Below are positions 35,860 to 58,292 of a stretch of DNA of 64,000 bases, piece after piece. The position numbers and the translations under genes were made by a program. Position 1 is the stretch's first letter; each line of letters starts with the position of its first letter. The notes under the pieces are model-generated. The model was not told the origin of the DNA. It did no database searches and saw nothing but the letters and a program-made list of their open reading frames with translations. Source of the DNA: Branchiostoma lanceolatum (Eukaryota > Chordata > Leptocardii > Amphioxiformes > Branchiostomatidae); contig NC_089738.1 in assembly GCF_035083965.1 (NCBI RefSeq), positions 6,307,734 to 6,371,733 on the forward strand. Reading direction: 5' to 3'.

Positions 35860-38800
35860 AATTAAAATGACGACACTTAAAGCAAACAAAAACATATCAA
35901 ATAATATGGTGTTTTATCATTGGTCCAGGAGCCACTGATTTTTCTAACCCTTGTATTGTACATCACATTTATTAAAGCTAAACGGAAATCTGCCTACCCT
36001 CCTATCATCGTTGACCACGTTGTTGATATACAGTAGGTTTGTCCACCAGTTGTCCCCACAGTTTGAATCTATTCCGTTAGGAGCTGGAGGCCAGAATGGA
36101 CCAGAGAACATGTAGGGAAACACCCACATCCACAGCATCAGGACGAACATGTACGTAGGTGTTAACCTGATCATGAGGAAAGCAGAATGAAAGCAATTAT
36201 TCATGTGCGCCAGGATATCAATGTTTTCTTGTATGGTATTTCTATTCGTTTAGCACTGACGACACGATTGATCTCCTACCCCCTTTGATTTAGCATAGTT
36301 GGTAGAATCCTACTGGCTTTGACTCAACAGAAAATAAAAGCAATTACTATCAAGATATTTATACCTTGGTTTTATGCAGAAAACGTCGAAACTGTCTGGA
36401 ACTAAAAGGCCCTACAGTGCATTTGAAGATATCGTTTTCGGGTATTTTCTTTTTGATAGCGATTTCTGGTCTAAATTTCATGATACATGTCTCAAAATAG
36501 CTTTTGGAATTTCCTCACCTCCAATATCTGTGGAAATACACCATCCCGTATGGAACTGATTTCCCCTTCTCTTTGGTCTTCTGTATCTGCTGGATTAGAA
36601 GGTATGACATCAGGAGTCCACTGGAAGGAAAGATGCAAAACGTGATGCATGGGATCTTGCCTAATATCATATGGCAAAGTACACAGGGATTTCCATAAAA
36701 CATTTTCTTTAAATGGGGGTCCACCAGACAGAGAATAACTGTTACCTTACCTGAGGAAGAAGAAGGAATCCACGGAAACGAAGGAATTATTGATGGCTTG
36801 ATTTGTAAATGTTGGCACGGTCTCCAAGGCTTGCAGCAAGTTGTCTGAAAGAGCACATTATCATACATTCTAAATACATGTTGATAACGTTAGGTTGTGT
36901 GGTATTTAACCCTATTAAGACCGAGCTTATGTGGTGACCCTGGGGCGGAGGGGGGGGGGCTTTTGAGGCCCTCCTATTTGCACCCATGTAACTCCTAAAT
37001 TGTTTATTATATGACAACCAAATTTTCAGAGAATGCTCTATGAGGAATATATGTGTAATATGACAACTTTAGTGTCATAATGACTTAATATGACGTAATT
37101 ATGCCGTCATCAACGTGACTTTATTGGCTGAAACCGTATAGATAGGGTGCTCCTATAAAACTCAAGGGTATGCATTCTTAACGGAAATGGTGACTAACAG
37201 AATATTAATGTCTGCTAATACTTTTTTTGTCAGTAGCAGCAGAAATGACGTAAAATGACGCTATAAAGTGACGTCCTCTCTCTTTTAGCTATCCGCCATC
37301 TTGGGCTCGCCATCTTGAATTTTCAAAAATAAACTTTTTTCAACAAATAACCCCAAAACACAATAGTGTAACCATCGAAGGGGCTATTTTCAGCGACAAC
37401 GGGCCTGTAAAACTTTTGATTAAATACGAGAAAAAAAACATACCGAAGTGCGGTTCAGCAAAAAAATAAGTGTGTCCCAGGATGACCCAGGTCATACTGA
37501 TGAAGCGGATGCCGTGCAGACACTTGATGCTGCCGGGCGCCTGTTTGGTGCTGAGAAGCTTTCCGATGTTGGTGTGGAGGGAGAAGCACAGGAGGATACG
37601 GCCGGCGATGCCTATGGAAGACAGAACAGTCCAAGACATTACAAAACCCTACAAGTGATACCACATGTTGAATCATGATTCTTCATATTTGTCTGACATT
37701 TAGCCATGTCATATCGTTGGACATAATATCGACTTGTTATGGCTTCAACGTAGACAATCGTAGAATGAATGGTTGAAACGATCCCATGAATAAGGCTAAT
37801 TCCTACCTCCTTTAGCTGCTGAGGTTTCCTGAGGTGGGAGTTTGTTCAACAGCAGCGTCCTTTCGTCAGGTAGAGTCACGTTGACGTCAGAATCTTGTGA
37901 TTCGCTCTCCTGCAAAATTACGTCAACAAACGTCAGAGCCATAACAGCCTTATTAACATCATGCAAAGGCCAACGAATATATACATTAGGCTATTTCATA
38001 ATTCCGAATCGTCAACAGCCAAAATGATTCACTAGGCTCATCATAGCACAACGTTCAAAACGGCGATCAGGCCTCTGACTCATCCTGAAATCAGTTTAAC
38101 TAGCATTACTAAGTTATGCATCACATAGCAATCATCAGCAAGATACTGGATCGACACCACAAATATAACAACTATATGTACATGCGGTTATACGCTGTTT
38201 GCTCATTAGACTTATGGGTCACATTTTTAAGACGTCATTTGGCTTAAACTTAGAATTTGATGATTCTGATGTGTCTTCTTACCTTCTGCCTTTGAATGGC
38301 CATCAGTTGGGGTTGGTGGATGATGACGTCATAGATTGTGCCGATCGCGATGAGGAGGAAGAGGACACTACAGATACAACTGTGCAGAGAAAAGACGCAA
38401 TGAACATATCTGTCTTTTTAACTAGGAGAACAGAATTAGAAAGAGTTCGATGTCTTCAGTACTTAGGCTTAGCTTAGCCAGATACAAACGGAAAAAAATT
38501 CAAATATGCTCACATGGCAGCAATAGTGACATTCTGAATTTGTAGGGGTTCCTGTGAGTAGGCTGACGTCACTTGCAATATCCCTTGTTGAACAAGGAAG
38601 CGCCAGAAGATACCTGAAAAAAATATTTATCATTGTTTCGAATGTGACTAGCTGAGAAGCCATGACAACTACATCCTGATTCAGTCTAACGCATAAGATA
38701 CCGTACTTGAATCATCTGGGTGATAGGTTAGCCGTCAGAATGAACTAAATGATTGCTGACGATGACAATTCAATGTAAGATGTTTGAAAATGCATTGTAC

Positions 38801-41800
38801 TGCATGTACTATGTATGCAGTATGAATTGGCATATTTTCCATATATTCTATGCTCTATCGAAGGCTGTTTAAAGTAAGATTAGATGCCTGACTTACTGCC
38901 GTCCAGTCGTTGAATGACGTCATGTTCGGTACAGCTGTTCGGCACACAAACACCAACCGTTAACTTTGTAATACCAGCTATACCACCTCTGCTCTGTAAA
39001 GATGCCATGAGTAATTAATGAACATCGTTTTAAGCAATATATAAGGAAAGGCATACACCATTCATTCAACCCCTACAAACTTTGCTGCTCTACTTCCTTC
39101 TTTATTTTTATCATTTGCTCAACTACTGTGACTTCTACTCACCTGTGTTAGCTGTTCAGGCTGTTGTGCCTGGCCCACACGTGCCAGTGTAGCCAGGTAG
39201 AACTTCCCATCGAAGGTGATGTTGAAGCCTTTCCTCGTGATGTTCACGCACTGCGAGTAGCTACCGGCCCAGACGATGTTTCCGTTCAGGATTCCACTTG
39301 GGGGTTTTCCACCTGCGTCCAGCACTGTTAAAACAAGTGATATTCAAAACGACCTCATACCTTCGCAACATGGTTTCAATAAACATTTCCGACTGATATG
39401 ATATGATTGTTTCCCATTGATTATGCAAATAAGGTCATAATTTGCATACAAATATCAGTTGACGATCATCTCCACTCAAAAAACATGTTGTGCAAACTAT
39501 GACGGTTAAAAGGCTACTTTAACATTTTCTCTGCAATTGTGAAATAAGATTCTTGTTCCATGTTATTCTATATATTCGTCTATATTCATCTATATTCAAC
39601 GATGTTTTCTTAACTTCCAAATGCCACAAGTATGAAATTCCTGACATAAGTATCGTATTATCTCATTTATTATGAAATTTAGGTCTTAATTTACATAATT
39701 GATATCTATCAATATTTCTCTCCTTCTCAGTTGCACATGCCACATGTTTGGGAGTCCTATCATGAACTGCTGGGGACTTATAAACGCTCCTAATCAATTA
39801 TGCAACTTAGGTACTTGTTTGCATAAACCGCATCTAATGCTGTATACGTAAATCATCATCTGTATACCAAAAATCATAACAATCCATCAACCCTGCCAGT
39901 CTTGAGTTATTTTTGTTCAAAGTCTGAAACAGAACATTCTCCTCTAGGGGGCCCAAACCTACACCATTTACTGTCTGCCCTAAGAATCTGAGAGCTATCT
40001 ACCACTAGAAAAATCACGACAATAGCATGTCCAGAACATGAGATATCAAAACCAAACTCTATTGAAAACATAATCTTCTTGGAGAAGGTAAAATGCTGAT
40101 ATTTCGGCGGCGCATTTGTACTGAGCAATACGATGATACAATCCAAGTCACTGTACCGTCACCCCACACTCAATAACATTAATTTTCACCTGTACTACAA
40201 ATTGTAAGATTAAGTTTCTAACATTGGAATTCATTATTTAAATGGAGTGTTGTGCCCATCCATGAATCTCATAATACAAATGACTCTATCAGTGTCCTAT
40301 CATGACCAGTAACAGCTAGAGACGGAGGGTGAGGATTTGCGCTCACAGAAAACAAGACCTTTCATTGATTAAAATTGCACACATTTATCTGTCCATTTAT
40401 TTGTCGATATGTTTTCATCTAATTCTTTTTTTTGTCCGATGGCGGCGCTAACATAAATTTACTTAAATTAAGTTACTATCTTGTTTGTATTTGTATGTTT
40501 GCTTGATAAGGACAAGATATCTTCCATTCGCGATGATTCTTCCAAAAACCTGCAAACATAAGACTGATTAACATCTTATTGAGCACCTTTAGTAACTGTA
40601 CGTATCAATTGTACGTTTACAAAGAAAAAGGTCTTTTAGCAGGGATTCGAACCTATGAGACCCGTCTGGGTGCATTTCGGCGAGCTACGCCTCAATGCAA
40701 AAAGGAGATGCTGTCATCGCGGCGCTGTGCAAATTATTGTATGTTCAGTCAACAACTTTTGAAGAGGATGGTGACATTTTTGTGACCCCTGTCGTCTGTC
40801 TTATATAAAGCCGACGGGGCAAAGATCATACAGTATGTTTGTTCCATTTGCTTGATGAGTTGTTGTGAAGATCTAACTAGTGTTACACTTATGTGACCTC
40901 CTGACTTCGCTGGCATGACGTATCTGGCATGTCTTCTAGATGAAATCTGATGGATTCATTACAGATAATAGCACCTGAACATATTATCTCAAAGCAATCT
41001 CACACGTTACAGTACAAATTGGTTAATTTCTACGACACAGTCCCGCAAAATTCGGCCGGGATTCCGTATCTTCTTCGTTTCATACACTGTTAACCACTTA
41101 GTACATACTGTAGCAAATTTTCGCGTCGAATTTAGATAGTCGTGTCAAATATTGGTGTTAGAAGCATTGAACAGGAGGTCCTGAAGAATACATTCATTAG
41201 GAAATAAGCGCCACAGCCGTTGAACTATGAACAGCTGGAGTGCAAGTAATCTATGTTTTAAAAAAAATGTGTGTGTAGCTAGCTTGGCGTGTTCCATGGA
41301 AATTCGAACACTTCCAACATTAAAATACCCTTGAAACTTGTTTACAAAACATCAAATCAAACCCAAAAAAGGACAAAGCAAATTGGTGGCGGACTCAAGT
41401 TATGTAACAATATAGCCTCGCCGCCACTTTTATAACATGAAAAATTAAATATTTAACGAAACAATCAAGACATCAGGATAATCACAAATACTCACTTCAA
41501 GCGTAAAACTTAGGCCCCAACTCCCAAACAAAAGGAAAAGATGAACACATATAATGACAAACAGTTAGTTGCCATAATGTAGTTTTTGTGATTAGCATAA
41601 TTTTACAATTAACACGAGAAGAGCAAAGAAAACTACCATGTGGAATCAAAACTTGTTTAGCGACAGGGTATTCAAATTGACAGTGTGTCCAGGACTTATC
41701 AGTCTGAACTACATTCAGACACCCAAGCCTTAGAGGAGCAGATATTCCCTTGACGAGTCAGAAGTAGTCGCTAAATGTGGAGTTTACTTACTTTGCAGGG

Positions 41801-42095
41801 CGTACATCTTTCCTTGGGACAGATCTGTTTCGTACTGAGCAACATCCTTCTGACACTGTTGGCTGATGTTTCCGGTGGGCTGGGCGGGAATGGTGATATC
41901 TGTCCAGTTCACGGTGCTAAAATCGTGGATCGTGTCGGCAAGGTTCTGCTGAAAAAGTCCTTTCGACTTGAATAAGGTCAACAGCTGCAGGTTGAACTGG
42001 GCTGTAGCCTCGGGAATACCTTGGTTCCATACTGCCTGTGACCCAGCGAGGACAACTACAGCCGAACAAAGGGAAATGTACAGCAACAGCCTCAT
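31886..42095 (-). CDS. NRF-6-like acyltransferase-3 membrane protein, tandem copy 3 (16 exons)
   Basis: Exons: 42095-41792, 39324-39143, 38993-38897, 38613-38514, 38379-38283, 37909-37807, 37611-37444, 36844-36751, 36620-36519, 36166-35998, 35818-35739, 34902-34801, 33735-33624, 32997-32799, 32401-32259, 31996-31886. They join in frame into 720 residues. It keeps the signal peptide, NRF cysteines, the GHTY histidine and VDSFFFLSG. The exon 12/13 loop is the most divergent of the array: after KAP it reads RGDWTKYYDKPYC, against IGLRGGHYYGKPYC in copy 1. Introns 11 and 12 are diverged from the other copies and hold two copy-specific MITEs. Intron 7 is only about 600 bp because a deletion removed half of an old element and the duplicate-exon relic. 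Predicted intact; substrate unknown. Confidence 0.87.
34203..34632. mobile_element. hAT-like MITE in intron 12 of copy 3
   Basis: 430 bp flanked by 8-bp direct repeats CTTCAAAT (34195-34202 and 34633-34640). Inverted ends TAGTGCTGCGTACC and GGTACGCCGCACTA. An 8-bp duplication and TAG-type ends fit the hAT superfamily. The inside is rich in GGTAC and CAGGTAC motifs. Sister copies lack it at the aligned site. Confidence 0.75.
35139..35684. mobile_element. 546-bp TTAA MITE in intron 11 of copy 3
   Basis: Inverted ends AGGAGTCCTAAA and TTTAGGACTCCT, with TTAA repeats at 35135-35138 and 35685-35688. The sister copies have the unfilled site (TTTAAGGA or GTTAAGAA). No coding capacity. Confidence 0.8.
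35821..35857. repeat. (GA)n tract at intron 10 acceptor, copy 3
   Basis: An uninterrupted run of about 37 bp, serving as the pyrimidine tract of the exon 11 acceptor. Confidence 0.85.
36910..37365. mobile_element. TTAA element, family A, right half deleted, in intron 7 of copy 3
   Basis: The left end matches the others, with CCCTATTAAGACC after TTAA. It breaks off in the middle at a deletion that also removed the exon 8 relic; the intron resumes with the sequence just before exon 7. The body is more diverged than in the other copies. Confidence 0.7.
39991..40053 (-). repeat. Inverted fragment of the dispersed repeat, intron 1 of copy 3
   Basis: Same fragment as in copies 1, 2 and 4. Confidence 0.6.
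40626..40702 (-). ncRNA. tRNA-like relic with pol III B box, intron 1 of copy 3
   Basis: Same element with intact B box. Confidence 0.35.
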
Positions 42096-42155
42096 GTTTC
42101 TGTTCGTATAAGCAGAGTACCCGAGAACAGCACTTCTTCACCACGTCTAGAATCT

Positions 42156-42228
42156 ATGCAAATGAGATTTGGGGCTGAAGCAATTTTGATCCCCGTCGGA
42201 AGGTAGGACCAATGGCGTAGTTACGTAA
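42156..42228 (-). promoter_or_regulatory. Conserved upstream block of NRF copy 3
   Basis: Octamer at 42156-42163 and TTACGTAA at 42221-42228. The middle site is CCAATGGCGT, so the CRE half-site is changed by one base relative to copies 1, 2 and 4. CCAAT is kept. Confidence 0.45.
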
Positions 42229-42594
42229 ACAGGTGATGCACACTGAATACACTTTGCTGATAGTGAGTTGGGAGCAGTTGTTTACGGAGGTGGAGATACT
42301 TTGTGACACGTTGTTTTTTTCTGCAATTTCCGTCACAAAGGGTTTTCATACAGCGAATCCGTATTGGAACCATTTAAGAAATTAACCATTGCACCAGTGA
42401 AAACCAGGTATAAGTTTTGTCCAGATCTTTCTTATCAATGTTTACCCCGTGCGATAATCTGATCAACCCAACTGCTGACTTATCAGCTTCAGTCGCTAAC
42501 GAGGCAAAGTTTGACCAAGTCGACAGTATGTGTACCCGCCAGTGCTTTGTGCCCATTTCAGTAGTTGGAGATGGGTGACTCAGTGTTGAGATGA

Positions 42595-43045
42595 CCTAAT
42601 TATCTTCCTCCGAGGAAAACAGACCTTTGGTAGACCAATGTTTTTACAGGTTTTGCGATGATAAAAACCTGTATTGATTTTGCTCCCGTCCCTGGATGCC
42701 GCCATATTGACTTGTCGTCAAGATGATTATTATGTTTTGGGTAGCGTTTGTGTGTGTGTATGTGTATATGCAATTTAACAGCATATAACACGAAAATGCC
42801 AAGATGGATTTCTTAATATTTGGTATGTGTGTAGGTCTTGATGAGACTTGGAAATGATTTGATTTTTTGGTTTGCGGTTAGCGGCTTGTTACGGTGCTGC
42901 AGTAGAACCTGTTTTGATATCTCGTGTTCTGGACATGCTATGGTTCAGTTTTTTTTAGTAGTTGATAGCACTTTTGGTTGCGGGTGTTTATATTACTTGT
43001 TATCCTTTGTGCTGCCTGGAGGAAATAAAACAAAGTCACCCGAGC
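42595..43045 (+). repeat. Dispersed repeat in spacer between copies 3 and 4
   Basis: Nearly identical to the 17.34-kb copy. Confidence 0.6.
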
Positions 43046-43278
43046 GTCTTGATGGTATACGTGGATGGAATAAGAACTTAATTTGAATAATTATAATTAG
43101 AAACTGCTGCAATACTTTGTATAAAATGAAAGGAAGTTGATTTTTGTGTTATCTGTAACCAAGGGAATTATTTATATGTATACATCGAATCTTAGCGTAT
43201 GTACATGAACACCTTGTAATTTGTATAGCTATCAAGGTAATGAGTAGATGTTTGAACACGTTTGCGTTTTGTAACGAG

Positions 43279-43284
43279 TTTATT
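43279..43284 (-). promoter_or_regulatory. Candidate poly(A) signal, NRF copy 4
   Basis: AATAAA on the minus strand about 490 nt past the stop, aligned with those of the other copies. Confidence 0.35.
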
Positions 43285-43773
43285 CAGCTGATAAGTAAAA
43301 GGCCAAGAACCCACTTCAACTAAATTGATTGGAGATATGGCTTGATTTTAGGACATTCATACTTGTTATTTATTTCATTTCAGAAGAGAGGAATGCTACC
43401 ATAAATATGCAAGTTTGGGACTAATTTGCATAATAATCTGACACTGTTCCAGCTAATGGTAAACTTCAATAACAACTTGGTAAATGATAGGGTTTTATTT
43501 CCATGTCATATGCTAACTTTCTGTCACAGTCCTAGGGGTTGTTTGTCATACCTTTATTTGTGTTTTTGCCTTTTGTCGTTACAAATCAGTGTGTTTCACC
43601 AAGAAAAAACGTTTTAGATTTTATTCACTGCATGAAAATCTAGGGGACATGTGCAGTCGCTAATGTCAAATCAATGTAAAGTATACCTACAGCCAACATA
43701 TATACTAAAGGCGATTATGAATAGGTTGCCTGTCCTTTGTACTGAAAAGGCCACTTTTGTTCAGTTTTCTTTC

Positions 43774-54153
<10,380 letters not shown>

Positions 54154-54198
54154 GCTTCTGTTCGTATAAGCAGAGTACCCGAGAACGGCACTTCTTAA

Positions 54199-55526
54199 CC
54201 CTCATCCGACCGTATGGGGTCCGTTTGGACCCCAGGCGTGTTTTAATGTGTGCCATATCAACATTTTTCGTTGGAGAAAAAATTCCTTCCATGAGTTTGT
54301 TCATGTACATGTCTTACAACTCCTGAGAAATTTTTACCGGGATTGGCCGATTTTTGCGGAAGTTATACTCTAAAGTGTGCGTATTGTCCGCTGGGGTCCA
54401 AACGGACCCCAGATAATTTCGCATTGTTTATTACGTAATTAGAAAGAAATTCCTCATAACTTCCAAACGGTATAATGTATTCTCACCAAATTTGCAGGGA
54501 GTAATGTTCACGTAAAGTTTTATAATTTCTGTAAATTTTGTGACGTTATGACGTAATATTACGTAATTATGACGTCATCAATGTGATTTTATAGGCTAAA
54601 TAGGGAAGTCCCATAATATTGAAAGGTATTAAACAAAATAGAGTGTATTATTGATTTTAAGGTATGCCATGGCATACAACGTCAATGGCGATTATGTTGA
54701 CGCCAAAATGACGTCATAGAATGACGTCATGTGTCGTTAGTGATCCCTGTCATCCGCCATATTACATCGGCCATTTTGAAATTTTTGAATTACATTTTTT
54801 TCCATTTATGACCCCAAATCACAAAAGAAAGAGACTGTAAACGTTAATCTGAATGTTTCTGGTTAAGAAAATACCAGGTAGTGACGGATTTGAAGGCAAA
54901 AAGCCTGTTTATACCTAAAATAAACATCTTGTCCGCCATCTTGGATTTTTAGCGATTACGTAATCAAATTAGCATAAATTATGAATAATAAATCATGAAA
55001 GTTACATCTAAATACATATGATGTTATACATGTTGGAAAACTAGTGTGGTTGAGCAAGAAAACATGAGAAATATCATTGTTTTTAAAAAATTAGTGACTT
55101 TTTGTATAAAATGCCTGTCAGAAACCCGTTGCCATGGCAACAGGAAAAATGATAAACTTAAACTATTATCATAGAATTGTTGCCAACTAAATTCTAGGAA
55201 AAGTCACCAAGTATGATAGTCTTAGCATACGTCATTTGGCAGTTATACGATGTCAAAGTTGGCGCAGGCACTTTTAGCCCCCCCAGTCTAGATAGGGTTA
55301 AAGGAAAATCCGGGTTCTCCTCATTTTCTGCATAAATTATCATAATGAGCTTTAATCATCAATACCAAAACTTGTCAAAATATTCTCCATAGATTATTGT
55401 AACAGGATATGCACAATAACTACAATAAGATCCACCAGAAATATATTTAGGGGGCAAAGTAAAATGGGGTCCGTTTGGACCCCATACGGCCAGATTCGTC
55501 GCAAAAATGTGTCGGTCGGATGAGGG
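54199..55526. mobile_element. Non-autonomous TTAA element, family B, between promoter block and start of copy 4
   Basis: 1,328 bp between TTAA repeats (54195-54198, 55527-55530). The inverted ends are CCCTCATCCGACCG and CGGTCGGATGAGGG. Near both ends and at about 54392 lies a palindrome of the form GGGGTCC-NNNN-GGACCCC. The middle shares with family A the TTTATACCTAA, GTCCGCCATCTT and GTTGCCATGGCAAC segments. It also holds a family-A-like terminus ending in TAGGGTTAA near 55300, so it may be composite. The sister copies show the unfilled site (CTTCTTCACCACGTC). Confidence 0.8.
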
Positions 55527-55530
55527 TTAA

Positions 55531-56110
55531 CCACGTCTAAATCTATGCAAATGAGATCTAGGGTTGAAGCAATTTTGATACCCGTCGGAACGTAGGACCA
55601 ATGACGTAGTTACGTAAACAGATAATATACACTGAACACACTTTGAAGATAGTGAGTTTGGAGCAGTTGTTTACGGAGGTGGAGAGAGGCACTTTGTGAC
55701 ACCTTGTTTTTTTCTGTAATTTCCGTCACAAAAGGTTTTCATCCAGCGAATCCGTATTGGAACCATTTAAGAAATTAACCATTGCACCAGTGAAAACTAG
55801 GTATAAGGTTTGTCTATTTCATTCTTATAAATATTAACCCCATGCGGTAATCTGATCTACCCAACTGCCGACTTGTCAGCTTCAGTCGCAAACGGGGCAA
55901 AGTCTGACCGAGCCGACAGTATGTATACCCGCCAGTGCTTTGTGCCCATTTCAGCAGTTGGAGATGGGTGACTCAGTGTTGAAATGACCTAATTATCTTC
56001 CTCCGAGGAAAACAGACCTTTAGTAGACCAAATGTTTATATCACAGGGTTTGCGATAGCAAAACCCTGTGTTGGTTTTACTCCCATTAGTGGACGCCGCC
56101 ATGTTGACTT
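55531..56110. repeat. Right edge of the NRF array: spacer upstream of copy 4
   Basis: Aligns to the sequence upstream of copies 1-3 (16.9-17.5, 30.2-30.8, 42.1-42.7 kb), past the promoter-like block and into the CAGGGTTTGCGATAGCAAAACCCTG hairpin. Similarity stops near 56.11 kb, which sets the other limit of the duplicated unit. Confidence 0.6.
55545..55617 (-). promoter_or_regulatory. Conserved upstream block of NRF copy 4, displaced by a transposon
   Basis: Octamer at 55545-55552 and CCAATGACGT followed by TTACGTAA ending at 55617. The block is as well kept as in the sister genes but lies about 1.39 kb from the start codon, because a 1.3-kb TTAA element has inserted in between. Confidence 0.45.
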
Positions 56111-56577
56111 GTGATTCATGCTGGGATATGTTGCACCGAACATGAGAGGTTGGAGGTTTTGATAATAAATGTAAGAATAAAAGGTCTTTTGTGCCGTACC
56201 AGGTTCATTTTCGAAATGAGCTGAAATGTAGCACAAATGTAAAAGAACATCTCTTCTTGAGAATGAAATATCTGAATGTGCTGTGCAGATTTTTACCAGC
56301 GACTGAATTGATTTCAAACTGACCACACTCTAATTGGAAACTTGTCGGAGGTAAACACCGGTAAAGGGGAAGTTTTCAATTACCAGTAAAGGAGTCCCCT
56401 GACCCACTTACAATTATTGTAGGAGACTGAAATTACATGCATCTCAGTAAGCCACTTGCTTTATTTCATCTCTGAATTCCAATTTTTTTCTTTCTTTTTT
56501 CGTTCCTAGGGTGGAGTGAGATATGAGTTGAATTCATAGTGGACATTAGGGGTCCTGAATATGCGTTGTTCCTTACT
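56111..56577. other. No gene recognised
   Basis: Unique-looking sequence beyond the array edge; only short frames, none with a domain. Confidence 0.4.
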
Positions 56578-56751
56578 GCGTAACCATGAAAGAAAAAATG
56601 AAGCGGCTTCATTCCTCTAATATCTACCAAGACAGTGCCCTATCGTTTGAATGTAAAGTTTGAAAATTCTGGTAAAGAGATTGCTTTTTTGACCTGTTTC
56701 ATTGCCCTATAAGTATGTGGGTGGTGAGCGAAACTTTGGTCAGCTATAACA
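56578..56751 (+). repeat. Tandem direct repeat of about 175 bp, unit 1
   Basis: Runs from GCGTAACCATGAAAG through AAGCGGCTTCATTCCTC, CCCTATCGTTTGAATGTAAA and GGTGAGCGAAACTTTGGTCA to CAGCTATAACA. The next unit begins at once. Confidence 0.75.
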
Positions 56752-58292
56752 GCGTAACCATGGATGAGAAGATAAAGCTTTAAGCGGCTTCATTCCTCCA
56801 ATACCTACCAAGTGCCCTATCGTTTGAATGTAAAGTTTGAAAATTCTGGTAAGGAGATTGACTTTCAGAGCTGTATCATTGGCCTATAATGCTTCAACCC
56901 TCAAACCACCATAGTTTTTTTACGACTAATCTTACCGTATGGGGTCAAAACTGACCCCAAAATGTTTTCTACAAAATATAGCTTTATTGGTGACTATTTT
57001 TGTGGTTTGTATATATGTATAGTTTAAGTAATCTATAAGGGACAGTTTTACATCATTAGGTGGGAATAATTTCTGCTCATTATCATAATTTATGCAAAAA
57101 TAGGAACATCGTCTTTTGCAACTAACGCTATTCAGACAAGCGGGCTCTTTTAAAGCCTGTGCCAACATTTGATATCATATAGAATCTGAATGTCTTACGC
57201 TAGAACAACCAAACTTGGTCACCTTTGCTAAAATTTCGTTGGCAACAATTTTAGTTTAATGAAATATCTAATTAATGTTTTCATGTTGCTATGGCAACCG
57301 GTTTCTTAGAGTCATATTTGGAAAAAGTCGCTAATTTTGGATTTTACAATGTAATTCTAGGGTTGTCTTTGTAAACTGCACTTATTTTCTTATATCAATA
57401 CCTACCAATTTAATTCACTATCACTTTTATGATTTAATATTCATAATTTTCGCATATCTGATTACGTCACCGGTCAAAATCTAAGATGGCGGACGATATA
57501 ATCAGATTAGCTATAACCGGCTATTTCAACCTCAAATTTCATCATTACCATGTTTATTCAAACAGAAACAATCTTAATATAAACTTTATGGTCCATTTGT
57601 ATTGTGTTATTAGGTTATATGATGAAAAATGCATTTAGAATAATTCAAGATGGCGGAACTAAGATGGCGGACTTCGCTAGTGTAACTTGATATGAATAGG
57701 ATTTTTATGACGTCATTTTGACGTCGTTCCTGTTGCCATCTCCAAAAAACGTCTTTGGATATATTATAATTTATCATACATAATTTCTATTTAAGTTTTA
57801 TCTTGTACCTTTGAATTATATGGAAATACCCAATTTGCTGGTTTTCGTCAATAAAATCACATAAATGATGTCATAATACGTCGCAACGTCATTAATCTTT
57901 ACGTTCATTTAAAAAAATTGTTTTTCCACGTTTCTACAAAATTATATTTTGTAACTATGATAATAATAACCCTTATCATACATGTTACTAGATGACAAGT
58001 ATCAAACAATAGGGAATATGAGTGCAGATCTTGCTGGGGTCAGTTTTGACCCCACTGGACCATGCAAAAACTTTCTAGGATAACTTAATCACCAATGAGC
58101 CAATCTCGGTAAAAACTTGTGAGAAGTTATAAGACATATATACAAACAAACTCATAGAAGGAATTTTGTTTTCGACTCAAAATGTAAAAATGGCACATGT
58201 TGATATACGCCTGGGGTCAGTTTTGACCCCATACGGTGGTTTGAGGGTTAAGTATGGGGGTGGAGGGCGAAACTTTGGTCAGCTATATGTTG
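56752..58292 (+). repeat. Tandem direct repeat, unit 2, split by a TTAA element
   Basis: The unit starts at GCGTAACCATGGATG, stops at about 56897, and resumes after the family C element at 58248 with AAGTATGGGGGTGGAGGGCG and AAACTTTGGTCAGCTAT. Confidence 0.7.
56898..58247. mobile_element. Non-autonomous TTAA element, family C, in the right flank
   Basis: 1,350 bp. Inverted ends CCCTCAAACCACC and GGTGGTTTGAGGG; TTAA follows on the right (58248-58251), with a diverged TTCA on the left. Subterminal palindromes GGGGTCA-NNNN-TGACCCC at three places parallel the GGGGTCC ones of family B. Its core is homologous to A and B but in the opposite orientation. It interrupts the second unit of a tandem repeat. 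Confidence 0.75.

Noticed and set aside
35741-35938. Frame encoding an Arg-Glu repeat
   Set aside because: It is the (GA)n microsatellite read in frame; no start context or neighbouring exons.
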